DNA of 64,000 nt from Virgibacillus profundi (GCF_002287375.1 NZ_NPOA01000002.1:310001-374000), one strand, 5' to 3'; positions 52,054 through 61,723 are shown, numbered from the stretch's first letter. A program made the numbers and translations. The notes: a model not told the origin generated them from the sequence alone.

Positions 52054-53478
52054 ATGAAGAAAGTCTTACCATTGTTATTTACGGCTGTTTTGGCCGTGAC
52101 AATAGTTATTCAGGATTTTAATCCAGTATCTGCAGAAACAGTTGACGGTCTAAATAAAAAAATTAATGATTTAGAAAAAGAGCAAGGCAGTATTGAGGAA
52201 AAACAAGGAAATGTGGATTCAGAGAAGAATGATAACCAGAGTAAGATTAACGAGAATCTTAACAGCCAAAATTCTGTTGAACAGGAAATTAATACCATTG
52301 ATAAAGAACTAACAGAAACAACAGAAAAAATTACGGCAAAAGAAAATGAAATTAATAAAACCAATCAACAAATAGAAGATTTAACAACTAAAATAGAAGA
52401 ATTAAAGAATGAGATTGAGAAATTAAAGGAAGAAATAATCATATTAAAAGAACGTATTAAAAAACGGGAAGAATTATTAAAGGATCGCCTGCGCTCTATC
52501 CAGGAAAACGGCGGACAAATGAAATATATTCAGGTTATCTTTGGAGCACAAAGTTTTAGTGATTTAATCAGCAGAACTACTGCGGTTAATGCAATCATGG
52601 ATCAGGACAAAACGATCATGGAAGAACTCGCAGCTGATAAAAAGAAATTAGAAGAAGCAAAAACAGAAGTAGAATCGAAAAAAACAGAAGTAGAATCGAA
52701 AAAAACAGAAATTGAAAAACAAAAGCAAGCATTGGAAGCCAAAAAGCAAGAGCTTGTATCATTAAAAGGGAACCTCGATAAACAGATGGCCGATAAAGAA
52801 AAACTAATGGCTGAGCTGGAAGAAGAACATGGTCAGCTGGAAGAAATAAAATTGACTATAGAACAAGAACAGGAAATACTTAATGCGGAAGCTTCAGCGA
52901 AGAAAAAAGCTATTGCTATGGCTCAAAGCAAAAAAGGTGAATTAGAACAATTGGCAAGGGAAAAAGCAGCAAGGGAAAAGGCTGCTCAGGAGAAGAAATC
53001 TGTGAACAGTACATCCAATTCTCCTTCCAGTTCAGGTTCAAGCACACCGCCTGCATCAAGTACACCAGTAAATAGTAACGCTACCTTTATTAAACCGGCA
53101 GCGGGACCGATAACATCATCTTATGGAATGAGATACCATCCAATTTACCATTACAATCGACTACATGCAGGTATTGATGTTGGTGTTGGAACCGGTACAG
53201 CATTAAGAGCACCAGCAGATGGTGTTGTCAGCAGAGCAAGCTGGCTTGGCTCATTTGGAAATGTTATTATGATTTCCCACCATATCGGTGGTAAAAATTA
53301 TACAACTGTCATGGCACACCTTAGTAGTATGTCCGTATCTCCTGGACAAGCTGTAAGTCAGGGACAGGTGATTGGTGCAACAGGTAATACTGGAGGTTCA
53401 ACGGGGCCACATCTGCATTTTGAGGTACACTTAGGTGGGTATGGTAACCCTACAAACCCACTGCCATATATCCGTTAA
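52054..53478 (+). CDS. EnvC-like M23 peptidase with coiled coil
   Basis: A 474-residue secreted protein. A signal peptide (1-27, ending VSA), a long coiled coil (about 30-270, with tandem TEVESKK repeats), a Ser/Pro linker and a C-terminal LytM/M23 domain with HPIYHYNRLHAGIDVG and GPHLHFEVHLGG, the zinc residues. The layout is that of EnvC or CwlO-type partners of FtsEX, and it follows ftsX by 63 bases, so it is probably the hydrolase or activator controlled by FtsEX. Zinc residues are intact, so direct activity is possible. Confidence 0.9.
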   Translation: MKKVLPLLFTAVLAVTIVIQDFNPVSAETVDGLNKKINDLEKEQGSIEEKQGNVDSEKNDNQSKINENLNSQNSVEQEINTIDKELTETTEKITAKENEINKTNQQIEDLTTKIEELKNEIEKLKEEIIILKERIKKREELLKDRLRSIQENGGQMKYIQVIFGAQSFSDLISRTTAVNAIMDQDKTIMEELAADKKKLEEAKTEVESKKTEVESKKTEIEKQKQALEAKKQELVSLKGNLDKQMADKEKLMAELEEEHGQLEEIKLTIEQEQEILNAEASAKKKAIAMAQSKKGELEQLAREKAAREKAAQEKKSVNSTSNSPSSSGSSTPPASSTPVNSNATFIKPAAGPITSSYGMRYHPIYHYNRLHAGIDVGVGTGTALRAPADGVVSRASWLGSFGNVIMISHHIGGKNYTTVMAHLSSMSVSPGQAVSQGQVIGATGNTGGSTGPHLHFEVHLGGYGNPTNPLPYIR

Positions 53479-53498
53479 TAACAGGAAAAGAAAAAAAC

Positions 53499-53535
53499 AA
53501 CAGGCATCGCCCATTTTGGTGCGATGCCTGTTTGC
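53499..53535 (+). terminator. Terminator of the FtsEX-hydrolase operon
   Basis: AACAGGCATCGC / GCGATGCCTGTT with a T run. Confidence 0.9.
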
Positions 53536-53663
53536 TTAATCTAAAGAATTTTGTTTATAAAATTAGATATTCAGAAAGAGAAAAGCTAGTCAACGAAAGC
53601 AGATAGTGTTATGCTTTTCTATATTCTATACATCATTTTAAACATATTTTTCGAGGTGAAAAC

Positions 53664-55139
53664 ATGAATTTTAAAAAATCCCATATAATCATTATATTAG
53701 TTGGGGCATTGTTGATTGGCTTTATCGGCGCATATGCTGGAGGGAAATTCGCCCAAAGCGGCAACCAGAGTGAAGTACAGCTGGAAACCAATTCTAAAGA
53801 AACGGGTGAAGGAGATAATAAGGCTACGGAAGAAGCAGCTGATGTTCCGGAACAAGTCAGTAAGGTTGCTCAAGCCTACAATCTCATCAAACAGAATTAT
53901 CTTGAAGATGTAGAAGATAAGCAATTAATTGAAGGTGCTATTAAAGGAATGCTTGCTTCGCTTGAAGATCCATACAGTTCATATATGGATGTCGAAATGA
54001 TGGATCAATTTAATGAACAAATTGAATCATCTTTTGAGGGAATCGGTGCAGAGGTAAGTATGGTAAGTGACATAGTAACAATTGTATCCCCTATTAAAGA
54101 CTCACCTGCAGAGAAAGCCGGACTACGCCCAAACGATCAAGTGTTGAAAGTGGACGGCGAAAGTCTTGATGGCTTGAATCTAAATGAAGCTGTAGCTAAA
54201 ATACGTGGTGAAAAAGGCTCTGAGGTCATTCTGCAAATTCAGCGTCAAGGTGTATCCGAACCATTTGACGTAACGATTGTACGTGACACTATTCCAGTTG
54301 AAACAGTTTACAATAAAATGGAGACGATCGATGGTAAGAAAACCGGGATACTGGAAATTACGAATTTCTCAGAACATACAGCAGAAGAATTTACTGAACA
54401 GCTAGAAGTGCTGGAAAATGAAGGAATTGAAGGATTAGTAATTGATGTCCGCGGAAATCCTGGTGGACTATTAAATGTAGTCCAAGATATTTTAAAACAA
54501 TTTGTCCCTAAAGACAAACCCTATTTGCAGATAGAGGAGCAAAACGGTGAGAAGACACCTTCTTATTCGGAACTGGAAGATAAAAAGGATTATCCGATAA
54601 GTGTGCTTATTAATGAAGGAAGTGCTTCGGCTTCTGAAATACTTGCAGTTGCTCTGAAAGAGATGGGCTATGATATTGTTGGGAATACAAGCTTCGGTAA
54701 GGGTACTGTACAACAGGCTGTCCCACTTGGAGATGGCAGTACGATAAAATTAACATTTTATAAATGGCTCTCACCAAATGGAGAATGGATCCATGAAACG
54801 GGTGTGGAACCAACCGTAGAAGTTTCACAACCGGATTATTTTTATACAAACCCAATTCAAATTGAGGAACCCTTAACCTATGATCAGTCAGATGAGAAAA
54901 TTGGTAATGTACAAGAAATGTTGAGCGGGTTAGGATTTGATACCGGACGAACAGATGGATATTTTAGTAAAGAGACTGAGGAAGCTGTTAAGGAATTTCA
55001 ATCAAGCAATGATTTAAAGGCTACAGGCGAAGTTGATGAAGAAACAGCTGGCTTAATAGAAGCAAAAATTATTGACAAAATCCGTAATGGAGAAGATGAC
55101 CAGCAGTTGGATAAAGCATTGGAAGAAGTATACAAATAA
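53664..55139 (+). CDS. ctpB: S41 carboxyl-terminal processing protease CtpB
   Basis: A 491-residue membrane-anchored serine protease. N-terminal helix (about 8-28), PDZ domain with GIGAEVSMVSDIVTIVSPIKDSPA, the protease core with GNPGGLL, the catalytic Ser in GSASASE (319-325) and Lys346 in SFGKGTVQQ, and a C-terminal peptidoglycan-binding domain (LSGLGFDTGRTDGYFSKET). B. subtilis CtpB cleaves SpoIVFA during sporulation. Gene position matches B. subtilis. Confidence 0.94.
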   Translation: MNFKKSHIIIILVGALLIGFIGAYAGGKFAQSGNQSEVQLETNSKETGEGDNKATEEAADVPEQVSKVAQAYNLIKQNYLEDVEDKQLIEGAIKGMLASLEDPYSSYMDVEMMDQFNEQIESSFEGIGAEVSMVSDIVTIVSPIKDSPAEKAGLRPNDQVLKVDGESLDGLNLNEAVAKIRGEKGSEVILQIQRQGVSEPFDVTIVRDTIPVETVYNKMETIDGKKTGILEITNFSEHTAEEFTEQLEVLENEGIEGLVIDVRGNPGGLLNVVQDILKQFVPKDKPYLQIEEQNGEKTPSYSELEDKKDYPISVLINEGSASASEILAVALKEMGYDIVGNTSFGKGTVQQAVPLGDGSTIKLTFYKWLSPNGEWIHETGVEPTVEVSQPDYFYTNPIQIEEPLTYDQSDEKIGNVQEMLSGLGFDTGRTDGYFSKETEEAVKEFQSSNDLKATGEVDEETAGLIEAKIIDKIRNGEDDQQLDKALEEVYK

Positions 55140-55165
55140 GCTACCTCCAGAGGATAGCATTTAAA

Positions 55166-55203
55166 AATACACACAGGATAATTGAAATCCTGTGTGTATT
55201 TTA
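55166..55203 (+). terminator. Terminator of ctpB
   Basis: AATACACACAGGAT / ATCCTGTGTGTATT with TTT. Confidence 0.9.
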
Positions 55204-55318
55204 ATGTTTGAATGAAATCTGTTTTCAACAATGTGGGACAGCATCCTGCTCATCCAATCGATTGCTCGCCCTACTCAAAAGTTTTGGGCTAAGCTTTTCA
55301 CTTCCCATCAAAATAAAT

Positions 55319-55628
55319 GTTATTTTTGTCATAAAAGATATAGACTGCGAAGTAACTTTTAATGATAATATGTGCTAAATCTACCGCTACGGAAACACAT
55401 TTCGCTTTCCGCGGGCGGCTGGTGAGCCTCCTCGTGCTACGCACTGCGGGGTCTCACCTATGCCTTTCCTCCCGCAGGAGTCTTCAATGTGTTTCCTCCA
55501 CTGGGACGGTGCTCTTTCTGCCGGAGCGAGTTTTAGCGCTCAATCATCATTAGAATAAGAGAAATCGTCATGTTAGATAATTTTCACTATGTCGCAGTTT
55601 ATATCCACTACGAAGAATAAAAAGCAAC
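55319..55628. repeat. Composite inverted-repeat element 3 (single core)
   Basis: About 310 bp. The left end GTTATTTTTGTCATAAAAGA then TATAGACTGCGAAGTAAC matches the right ends of elements 1 and 2. The right end, read inward (GTTGCTTTTTATTCTTCG then TAGTGGATATAAACTGCGACAT), matches their left ends. One core (about 55384-55510) is nearly identical to the minus-oriented core of element 1: about 120 positions with only a handful of differences. The short ORF at 55362-55553 is spurious. Confidence 0.8.
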
Positions 55629-55651
55629 AAACCAATAAGATCCATAATTAA

Positions 55652-57133
55652 TTATCTTTTTGCCTTCACTTCTTGATTAAGTGCTTTAACTAACGAAATC
55701 ATCATTAAAATCATAATGAATGAAAAAGGAAATGCTGCGGCTATAATAGTGTTTTGCAATGCGGTTAAACCACCAACATAAAGTAAAATAAGTGCTACAG
55801 ATGATTGTGCAAGCCCGAGTATGATTTTTACAGTGGTTGGCGGTGTTAGTGAGCCGTTTGTTGATTGCATCCCCAGTACAAAAGTTGCAGAGTCGGCAGA
55901 AGTAATGAAAAAGGTTAGAATAAGCAAAATAGCCAGGAGCGACAAAATGAATGAAAATGACATTTGATCAAACATGTTAAATAGCACCAATTCCGTTGCG
56001 TATTGCGTCAAATCAATGCCACTTTTTTGTACATTAGTTGCTGTTGTTCCAAACGTTGAAAACCAGATGGCAATGATTAATGTTGGTACAATCATAACGC
56101 CAATCATGAATTGGCGGATAGTTCTTCCACGGGATACGCGGGCAATAAACATCCCTACAAACGGGGCCCAGGAGATCCACCATGCCCAGTAAAATATAGT
56201 CCAGGAATCAAGCCATGCGCGATTATCCCCTTCGAATGAAGCGGTACGGAAACTCCAGCCAACAATATTCTGAAGATATAATCCAAATGTTTCTGTAAAC
56301 GTATTGAGGATAAGTAATGTAGGTCCGACAATTAATACGGCTAAAAAGAGCAGGATGGCAATTACCATGTTCGCATTCGATAAATATTTAATACCTTTGC
56401 TAAGACCCGACCATGCCGACATAAGAAATAATGCAGTTATGATGGTAATAATTATAAATTGTGTTGTAAAATTAACTTCAATTCCAAAAAGATGGCTTAG
56501 CCCTCCACTAATTTGCATTGCGCCAAAGCCCAATGATGTTGCCACACCAAAAATGGTTGCAAATGTGGCAAGCACGTCGATCATTTTTCCAATCGGGCCT
56601 TTCATTCTATCGCCAAAAAGGGGCTTTAATGTTGAAGAAATCAATCCAGGTTCCCCTTTGCGAAATTGAAAATATGCCAGTGCAAGCGCGACAAGACCAT
56701 ACATTGCCCATCCATGGATACCCCAGTGGAAAAACGTAACAGCAAGCCCCTCTTTTAATGCCTGACCAGAACCTTCTACAGAAAATGGTGCATCCGAAAA
56801 GCTGTGAGAAAGTGGTTCTGCAGCACCATAGAAGACCAACCCAATTCCGAGACCAGCTGAGAACAGCATGGCAATCCATGTCGGTGTTGAAAATTCAGGC
56901 CTTTCGTTATTTTTACCCAATCGGATTCTTCCATAGGGACTTACGGCTATAAAGATGGAGAGGATGATTAAACCGGACATCAGCCACATGTAATACCACC
57001 CAAAGGTTGTTGAAAGGAAAGTATTTATAGCTGTGGTTACCTGTTCAAATTTCACAGGAAGTAAAGCGCCAACTAAAACAAATATAATGACTAATGCTAT
57101 AGTAATATAAAAAACGCTTGAAACCTTTTTCAT
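55652..57133 (-). CDS. opuD: BCCT family compatible-solute transporter (OpuD-like)
   Basis: A 493-residue, twelve-helix betaine/choline/carnitine transporter that imports glycine betaine with sodium. Signatures: GIGLVFYGAAEPLSH, FFHWGIHGWAMYGLV and the family core WAWWISWAPFVGMFIARVSRGRTIRQF. The start has GGAGGT on the minus strand (57139-57144). It probably serves osmotic adaptation. Close paralogues for choline or carnitine exist, so substrate is likely but not certain. Confidence 0.88.
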   Translation of the reverse strand: MKKVSSVFYITIALVIIFVLVGALLPVKFEQVTTAINTFLSTTFGWYYMWLMSGLIILSIFIAVSPYGRIRLGKNNERPEFSTPTWIAMLFSAGLGIGLVFYGAAEPLSHSFSDAPFSVEGSGQALKEGLAVTFFHWGIHGWAMYGLVALALAYFQFRKGEPGLISSTLKPLFGDRMKGPIGKMIDVLATFATIFGVATSLGFGAMQISGGLSHLFGIEVNFTTQFIIITIITALFLMSAWSGLSKGIKYLSNANMVIAILLFLAVLIVGPTLLILNTFTETFGLYLQNIVGWSFRTASFEGDNRAWLDSWTIFYWAWWISWAPFVGMFIARVSRGRTIRQFMIGVMIVPTLIIAIWFSTFGTTATNVQKSGIDLTQYATELVLFNMFDQMSFSFILSLLAILLILTFFITSADSATFVLGMQSTNGSLTPPTTVKIILGLAQSSVALILLYVGGLTALQNTIIAAAFPFSFIMILMMISLVKALNQEVKAKR

Positions 57134-57524
57134 AAGAAACCTCCATAAATAATTTTGTTATAAACTAAAGCCGACATAAAAGGCAGAAATATACTGGGAT
57201 GAAATATCTTAATTTAGCATTTGAAATAAGGCGAAGATTTATACTTTAAGTTAAAAAACACACCATGGTCAAAGAGCAGTTTTATCCCACATATTAAACT
57301 GTCAGTAATCCCGTCACTGATTGAAGTTTTACATTATCCAAAGTGTTTCTTTAACGTTGAATAATATTCTGATAAAATAGTATTATTCGACTAACTATTA
57401 GAATTACGGATTTGGGTGACAAATATTTACTGCAAATTATTACCTCCAGTCAGTGGCAGGTATAATTCTCCGGCAAATAAACATGCACAGTGAAATAATT
57501 TTTAATTTAAATAAGCAGGGATAA
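57134..57524. other. Non-coding gap between opuD and minJ
   Basis: About 390 AT-rich bases carrying divergent promoters. No ORF, RNA gene or strong hairpin is recognised. The minus-strand opuD promoter must lie here, but no element stands out enough to mark. Confidence 0.4.
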
Positions 57525-57540
57525 TTCGACAAATATCGAA
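57525..57540. promoter_or_regulatory. Spo0A-type box before minJ
   Basis: TTCGACAAATATCGAA is an imperfect palindrome whose minus strand contains TTTGTCGAA, a perfect Spo0A box. It sits about 30-40 bases ahead of TATAGT/TATACT elements and 45-60 bases before the minJ start. Confidence 0.5.
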
Positions 57541-57584
57541 TACAAGTAATTGTGGTATAGTTATACTAAGAAGGTGATGGTTTG

Positions 57585-58790
57585 ATGGAAGCTTGGTTCA
57601 TGGAAATCGCAAAAGGGATAGGGAAACTTTTTTTGAATCCATTGATTTACTGGTTTATACTTTTAATGTTATTTGCAGGGTATAGAAGAATTAAACGAGA
57701 GAGAATGAATTTTGGTGTTAAAGTTTTTGATGTTTTTTCAGAGGGGAAACATATGTGGAGTGTTTCCATTATCAGTGGAATCGTTATTTCGCTGATCGCT
57801 TTGGGAGCAGGATTGGTTTTCACATATGAAACTATTTTATTAATAAGTATTGTAACAATTATTCTTAGTCTGTCCTTAAAATTTGCGATGCTTTCGGCCA
57901 GTTATACAATCGGGATCAGCTATATTTTATTATTATTCCTACCACTAATATTGGAAAACCAATCGTATGTTAATCCTGATTTATTTTCACAAACCAACTT
58001 TACTGGATTGATTTTACTGTTAGGGATATTTTTAATTGTAGAAGCTTTTTTACTATCCAGAATTAAAGATAATGATACATATCCTGAGTTAACTTTAGGT
58101 AATCGCGGTGTATGGACAGGACAGCAGCATGTGAAGAAATTGAGCTTAATTCCATTTTTCACACTAATACCTACTGGATTAATTACACCGATTGCACCAT
58201 TTTGGCCTTATTTTTCGATTGGTGGAGAGGAATTCAGTATTCTATTAGTACCATTTATAATTGGGTTTGACCATATAATAAAAGGAAGCTTACCCCGTTC
58301 AGCTGCAGTCAAACTAGCTAAATCAATCGGACTTCTCGGGGGAATTGTTCTACTTTTGGCAGTAGGTAGCGTGTATGTACCCAGCTTGTCTGTTATTGCA
58401 GTGCTGATTGCCATTATAGGCAGAGAATTTATAAATTATAAACTTCGAGTAAAAGATCGTGAGAAACTGGCATATTTTAATCAAACAGACAGAGGATTGA
58501 AAGTGTTAGGGGTAATTCCAGAAACTCCGGCAGACAGACTTGATATTCTTGTAGGGGAAACAATAGTAAAAGTTAATGGCCAAAATGTGAACAACGTAAA
58601 TGAATTTTACCTCGGACTTCAGGCGAGTGGCGCATCCTTTAAATTGGAATTACTGGATGTCGCAGGAGAAATCCGATTTATTCAAAGTGCTTTGTATGAA
58701 GGAGACCATCACGAATTGGGAATTCTTTTTACAACAGAACCATATCGACAACAACTTAAACATTATAAGAAGGAAACCAGCAACGCTTAG
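57585..58790 (+). CDS. minJ: Division-site topology protein MinJ
   Basis: A 401-residue membrane protein with about eight N-terminal hydrophobic segments (to about residue 285) and a C-terminal cytoplasmic PDZ domain (LKVLGVIPETPADRLDILVGE, VNGQNVNNVNEFYLGL). MinJ links DivIVA to MinCD in Bacillus. The position after ctpB matches B. subtilis yvjD/minJ. ATG 57585 follows AAGGTGATGG; a TTG one codon earlier is less likely. Confidence 0.9.
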   Translation: MEAWFMEIAKGIGKLFLNPLIYWFILLMLFAGYRRIKRERMNFGVKVFDVFSEGKHMWSVSIISGIVISLIALGAGLVFTYETILLISIVTIILSLSLKFAMLSASYTIGISYILLLFLPLILENQSYVNPDLFSQTNFTGLILLLGIFLIVEAFLLSRIKDNDTYPELTLGNRGVWTGQQHVKKLSLIPFFTLIPTGLITPIAPFWPYFSIGGEEFSILLVPFIIGFDHIIKGSLPRSAAVKLAKSIGLLGGIVLLLAVGSVYVPSLSVIAVLIAIIGREFINYKLRVKDREKLAYFNQTDRGLKVLGVIPETPADRLDILVGETIVKVNGQNVNNVNEFYLGLQASGASFKLELLDVAGEIRFIQSALYEGDHHELGILFTTEPYRQQLKHYKKETSNA

Positions 58791-58809
58791 CGCGTTGCTG
58801 GTTTTTTAT
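58774..58809 (+). terminator. Terminator of minJ
   Basis: AAACCAGCAACGC / GCGTTGCTGGTTT with TTTTT; the TAG stop lies in the loop. Confidence 0.9.
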
Positions 58810-58907
58810 TTAATGACAGGATGTAAAAAGCCGGTCCAACAGGTAATTAGCACTATTCCCATAGTGAAAACTATAATAAGTCTGAATTGAATAAATTACT
58901 TGTTTCT

Positions 58908-58950
58908 TGTGACTTAGCTCACTTATTAACTGAAAAATATTTCGTATGAT
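58908..58950 (+). promoter_or_regulatory. Fnr-type box and -10 of the NO reductase operon
   Basis: TGTGA-CTTAGC-TCACT (58908-58923) fits the Fnr/CRP consensus TGTGA-N6-TCACA with one change. TATGAT (58945-58950) is a -10. The predicted start near 58957 puts the box centre at -41.5, the class II activator position. Confidence 0.75.
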
Positions 58951-59006
58951 GGATGCGAATCAATAGGACTTTATATTTATAATGAAATGTCTAAGGAGGA
59001 TTTTGT

Positions 59007-59528
59007 ATGGTACAAATTGTAGCATCAATCACGAGTTTATTTTTCATGTTAGTAGTTACAGCTGTTTTTGCATTTGTTGCGATGAAATCAAGGGAAAAAC
59101 GGGATTATGAACCAATTAAGAAAAAATGGTATAAGGCTCGGACATTTTATGGAACCACTTTAGTTATTCTGTTTTTGGTTGTAACCATTTATACATTAAG
59201 AGAGTTGCCATATGATCAGCCAGTTTATGGGGAAGAAAACCTACCTATAATTGTTGATGTAGAAGCAATACAATTTGGCTGGAATATGAGTGAAACAGAA
59301 TTTTCGGTTGGTGAACCAATTGAATTTCATGTGACCAGTTCAGATGTGACACATGGCTTTGGGATTTATGATGAAGATAAGAATTTGATTGCGCAAACAC
59401 AAGCAATGCCAGAGTATACAAATGAGGTATATATCACATTTGAGGAACCTGGTACGTATGAAATTCTTTGTTTGGAATATTGCGGACTTGCTCACCATTT
59501 AATGATTCAAAAAATTGAAGTGAAGTAA
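59007..59528 (+). CDS. CuA-containing subunit II of a haem-copper NO reductase/oxidase
   Basis: A 173-residue subunit with two hydrophobic segments (about 5-27 and 48-66) and a cupredoxin domain carrying a complete CuA site: H in VTHGFGIYD, C-x3-C in CLEYC, then H and M in GLAHHLM. It accepts electrons from a cytochrome c or quinol and passes them to subunit I, encoded 24 bases downstream. It has the size of the B-family (ba3-type) subunit II. Context favours NO reduction. Confidence 0.85.
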   Translation: MVQIVASITSLFFMLVVTAVFAFVAMKSREKRDYEPIKKKWYKARTFYGTTLVILFLVVTIYTLRELPYDQPVYGEENLPIIVDVEAIQFGWNMSETEFSVGEPIEFHVTSSDVTHGFGIYDEDKNLIAQTQAMPEYTNEVYITFEEPGTYEILCLEYCGLAHHLMIQKIEVK

Positions 59529-59552
59529 TAAAAAGATTGGGGTGTGATGTAA

Positions 59553-61028
59553 ATGAGTTCGGTAGTTAGTGAGGAAAAATCGCGTAATAACTTGGTTGTG
59601 AGCTATTTAACTATTGGTGGAATTGTAATTTTGGCAATGATGGTATTTGGAGTTTTAATGCTTTTGGCCCAAGGTGGGGTATTGGAATTTACTCCTGCGG
59701 CTTTTTATCAATTCTTAACAATTCATGGTACAGGAATGGTAGGTGCGGCAGCATTCGCAGCTGCCGGGGTTATGTGGTATTTTCTAAGCAAGTATGTTGA
59801 GTTATCTAAAAAAATTATGAAAATTAATTTGGTTTTATTTCTAGTCGCATTAGTCATGGTAATCATCGGAGTCTTTTCATTTGAATATGCCAGTGCATGG
59901 ACATTTCTCTATCCATTGCCGGCTATTTCAGCAAATGCCTGGGGAGTTACCGGTGCATTATTATATCTATTTGGTATGTTAATCCTAGGTGTTGGTTTTC
60001 TATTATTACACCTTGATATGGGCAGAGCAATTATTAAAAAATATGGAAGTCTTGCAAAGGGTTTAGGATGGGATGTTATTTCCGGTAAAAAAGCGGAGAA
60101 GGATGCACCTTCATCAACTGTTGTTGCAAGTACAATGGTTACCATCGTAAACGTAACAGCTATAACAGCAGGTGCAATTGTTTTGATCATGAATATTATT
60201 AATGTAATTAACCCATCCTTTACATTTGATCCATTGTTAGCCAAAAACTTAACATTCGCTTTTGGACATATTTTCGCTAACTCAATCATCTATATGGCGG
60301 TTATTGCTGTATATGAAATTTTATCAAAATATACAAACCGTCCCTGGAAAGCGAATAAACCATTTTTAATCGCTTGGACTATGTCTACGGCGTTTACCCT
60401 GGTCATTTATACACATCATATGTTAATGGACCCTGTCATGCCGAAATGGATGTTAATTATGGGACAGATTCTATCCTATGCAAATGGTTTACCGGTTCTG
60501 GTTATTACTGCATATGGTGCACTGATGATTGTTTACAAATCAGGTATTAAATGGGATATGGGTTCTGGACTTATTTATTTGTCCATGTTCGGCTGGGTCG
60601 TTGGTGTTGTACCGGCTATCGTTGATGCAACAATCGTTGTAAACCATGTAATGCATAATACGAAATGGGTTCCAGGACATTTTCATATGTATATGGCGCT
60701 CGGAGCATGTGCAATGATATTTGGATTTATGTATTATCTTGCCAAACAGGATAGCAGTATTAAAACGAATAAAATAGATAAACTGGCTTTTATCGGCTAT
60801 ACAATCGGTATTCTCGGGATAAGTGGTTCATTCCTTGTTTCAGGAGCATTAAGTACACCACGAAGATGGGCAACGCACTTTCCTGAATGGATGGCTCCTG
60901 CAAATGTTGGTGCAGTAGCTGGTGTGCTGGCAGTATTATCATTACTCGTATTTGTTATCCATTTTGTCCGTTACCTAAACAAACGAAATAAAGTGGACTA
61001 TAAACAGGATGATAAAAAATTAGCTTAG
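59553..61028 (+). CDS. Haem-copper catalytic subunit, probable NO reductase
   Basis: A 491-residue subunit with about twelve to thirteen membrane helices. Haem ligands: His in TIHGTGM (helix II) and the pair in VPGHFHMYMALG (helix X). The binuclear metal site has H239 (FGHIFAN) and H288-H289 (YTHHMLMDP). In oxygen reductases the residue four after the helix VI His is the cross-linked Tyr (HxxxY); here it is N243. In classical NorB it is Glu. So this is unlikely to be a normal oxidase and resembles alternative NO reductases (sNOR/CuA-NOR type, from memory). It is co-transcribed with a CuA subunit and next to nirK. Confidence 0.8.
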   Translation: MSSVVSEEKSRNNLVVSYLTIGGIVILAMMVFGVLMLLAQGGVLEFTPAAFYQFLTIHGTGMVGAAAFAAAGVMWYFLSKYVELSKKIMKINLVLFLVALVMVIIGVFSFEYASAWTFLYPLPAISANAWGVTGALLYLFGMLILGVGFLLLHLDMGRAIIKKYGSLAKGLGWDVISGKKAEKDAPSSTVVASTMVTIVNVTAITAGAIVLIMNIINVINPSFTFDPLLAKNLTFAFGHIFANSIIYMAVIAVYEILSKYTNRPWKANKPFLIAWTMSTAFTLVIYTHHMLMDPVMPKWMLIMGQILSYANGLPVLVITAYGALMIVYKSGIKWDMGSGLIYLSMFGWVVGVVPAIVDATIVVNHVMHNTKWVPGHFHMYMALGACAMIFGFMYYLAKQDSSIKTNKIDKLAFIGYTIGILGISGSFLVSGALSTPRRWATHFPEWMAPANVGAVAGVLAVLSLLVFVIHFVRYLNKRNKVDYKQDDKKLA

Positions 61029-61067
61029 ATAACCTGTATTGATTTTTAAAACAAGGAGGAATAATTT

Positions 61068-61631
61068 ATGAAACAAGCAGTGTCCGGAATTGTTTTATAT
61101 GGTATTTTACTTATTCCTCCTGTACGAATTTATATGGAATCCATTATGGTCCTGCATATGCTCGTCCAACTGCCATTGCTTATTTTGGCGGGTTGGCTTG
61201 TTGGCAGGATTGTAATTAATAAATTTCAGCGTTTTTTTGCTAAGTGGAATGGAAATGGTATTCCCGGTATTCTATTAGTTATGATTATAACAATGTATTG
61301 GATGCTTCCAAGAGCAATGGATGAGGCTTTGACTTATACGTCTGTTGAAATATTTAAGTTCATAGGACTGTCACTATTCGTTGGGGTCCCGCTTCGGGAT
61401 AGCTGGAATAAGCTGAAGGGAGTAGGGAAAAGTTTTATCTTTTTAAATTATCTTCCTATGTTTGGTTTGATGGCATGGCTTTACATTGATTCACCTATTC
61501 AGATTTGCAATAATTATTTGGAACTAGAGCAAAAAATTCTTGGTTGGGGATTTCTGATTATAACAGCAGTGATGGTGCTCTATATTATACAGATGGTATT
61601 TACAGACCATTCAGAAGAAGAATTTAATTGA
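61068..61631 (+). CDS. Membrane protein of the NO reductase operon
   Basis: A 187-residue protein with about five hydrophobic segments and several membrane-embedded polar residues (MYWMLPRAMDEALTY). It follows the catalytic subunit by 39 bases with its own AAGGAGG site. I do not recognise a named family; some CuA-NOR and ba3 operons carry such extra membrane proteins, probably for assembly. PxxR and ARAMDE-like motifs suggest a CtaG- or DUF-type assembly factor, not shown. Confidence 0.65.
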   Translation: MKQAVSGIVLYGILLIPPVRIYMESIMVLHMLVQLPLLILAGWLVGRIVINKFQRFFAKWNGNGIPGILLVMIITMYWMLPRAMDEALTYTSVEIFKFIGLSLFVGVPLRDSWNKLKGVGKSFIFLNYLPMFGLMAWLYIDSPIQICNNYLELEQKILGWGFLIITAVMVLYIIQMVFTDHSEEEFN

Positions 61632-61663
61632 GCTGTTCTTACATTTTGTGAGGACAGTTTTTG
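61632..61663 (+). terminator. Terminator of the NO reductase operon
   Basis: AGCTGTTCTTAC / GTGAGGACAGTT (with G-T pairs) and TTTTT. Confidence 0.7.
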
Positions 61664-61708
61664 ATTTCTTCAAAAAAATATCTATTTACATAAAATGTAA
61701 AATAAGTA

Positions 61709-61723
61709 TGTGATAAAATCACA
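61709..61723. promoter_or_regulatory. Perfect palindrome TGTGAT-AAA-ATCACA
   Basis: It resembles an Fnr/CRP half-site pair but with five instead of six central bases. It lies about 110 bases upstream of the nirK Fnr box and overlaps a weak TATAAT (61730-61735). Possible second regulator site. Confidence 0.4.

Noticed and set aside
52672-52710. Tandem repeat encoding TEVESKK
   Set aside because: A normal feature of the coiled coil in the M23 protein; only two copies, not a CRISPR or other array.
55362-55553. 63-codon plus-strand ORF
   Set aside because: Runs through the core of repeat element 3.
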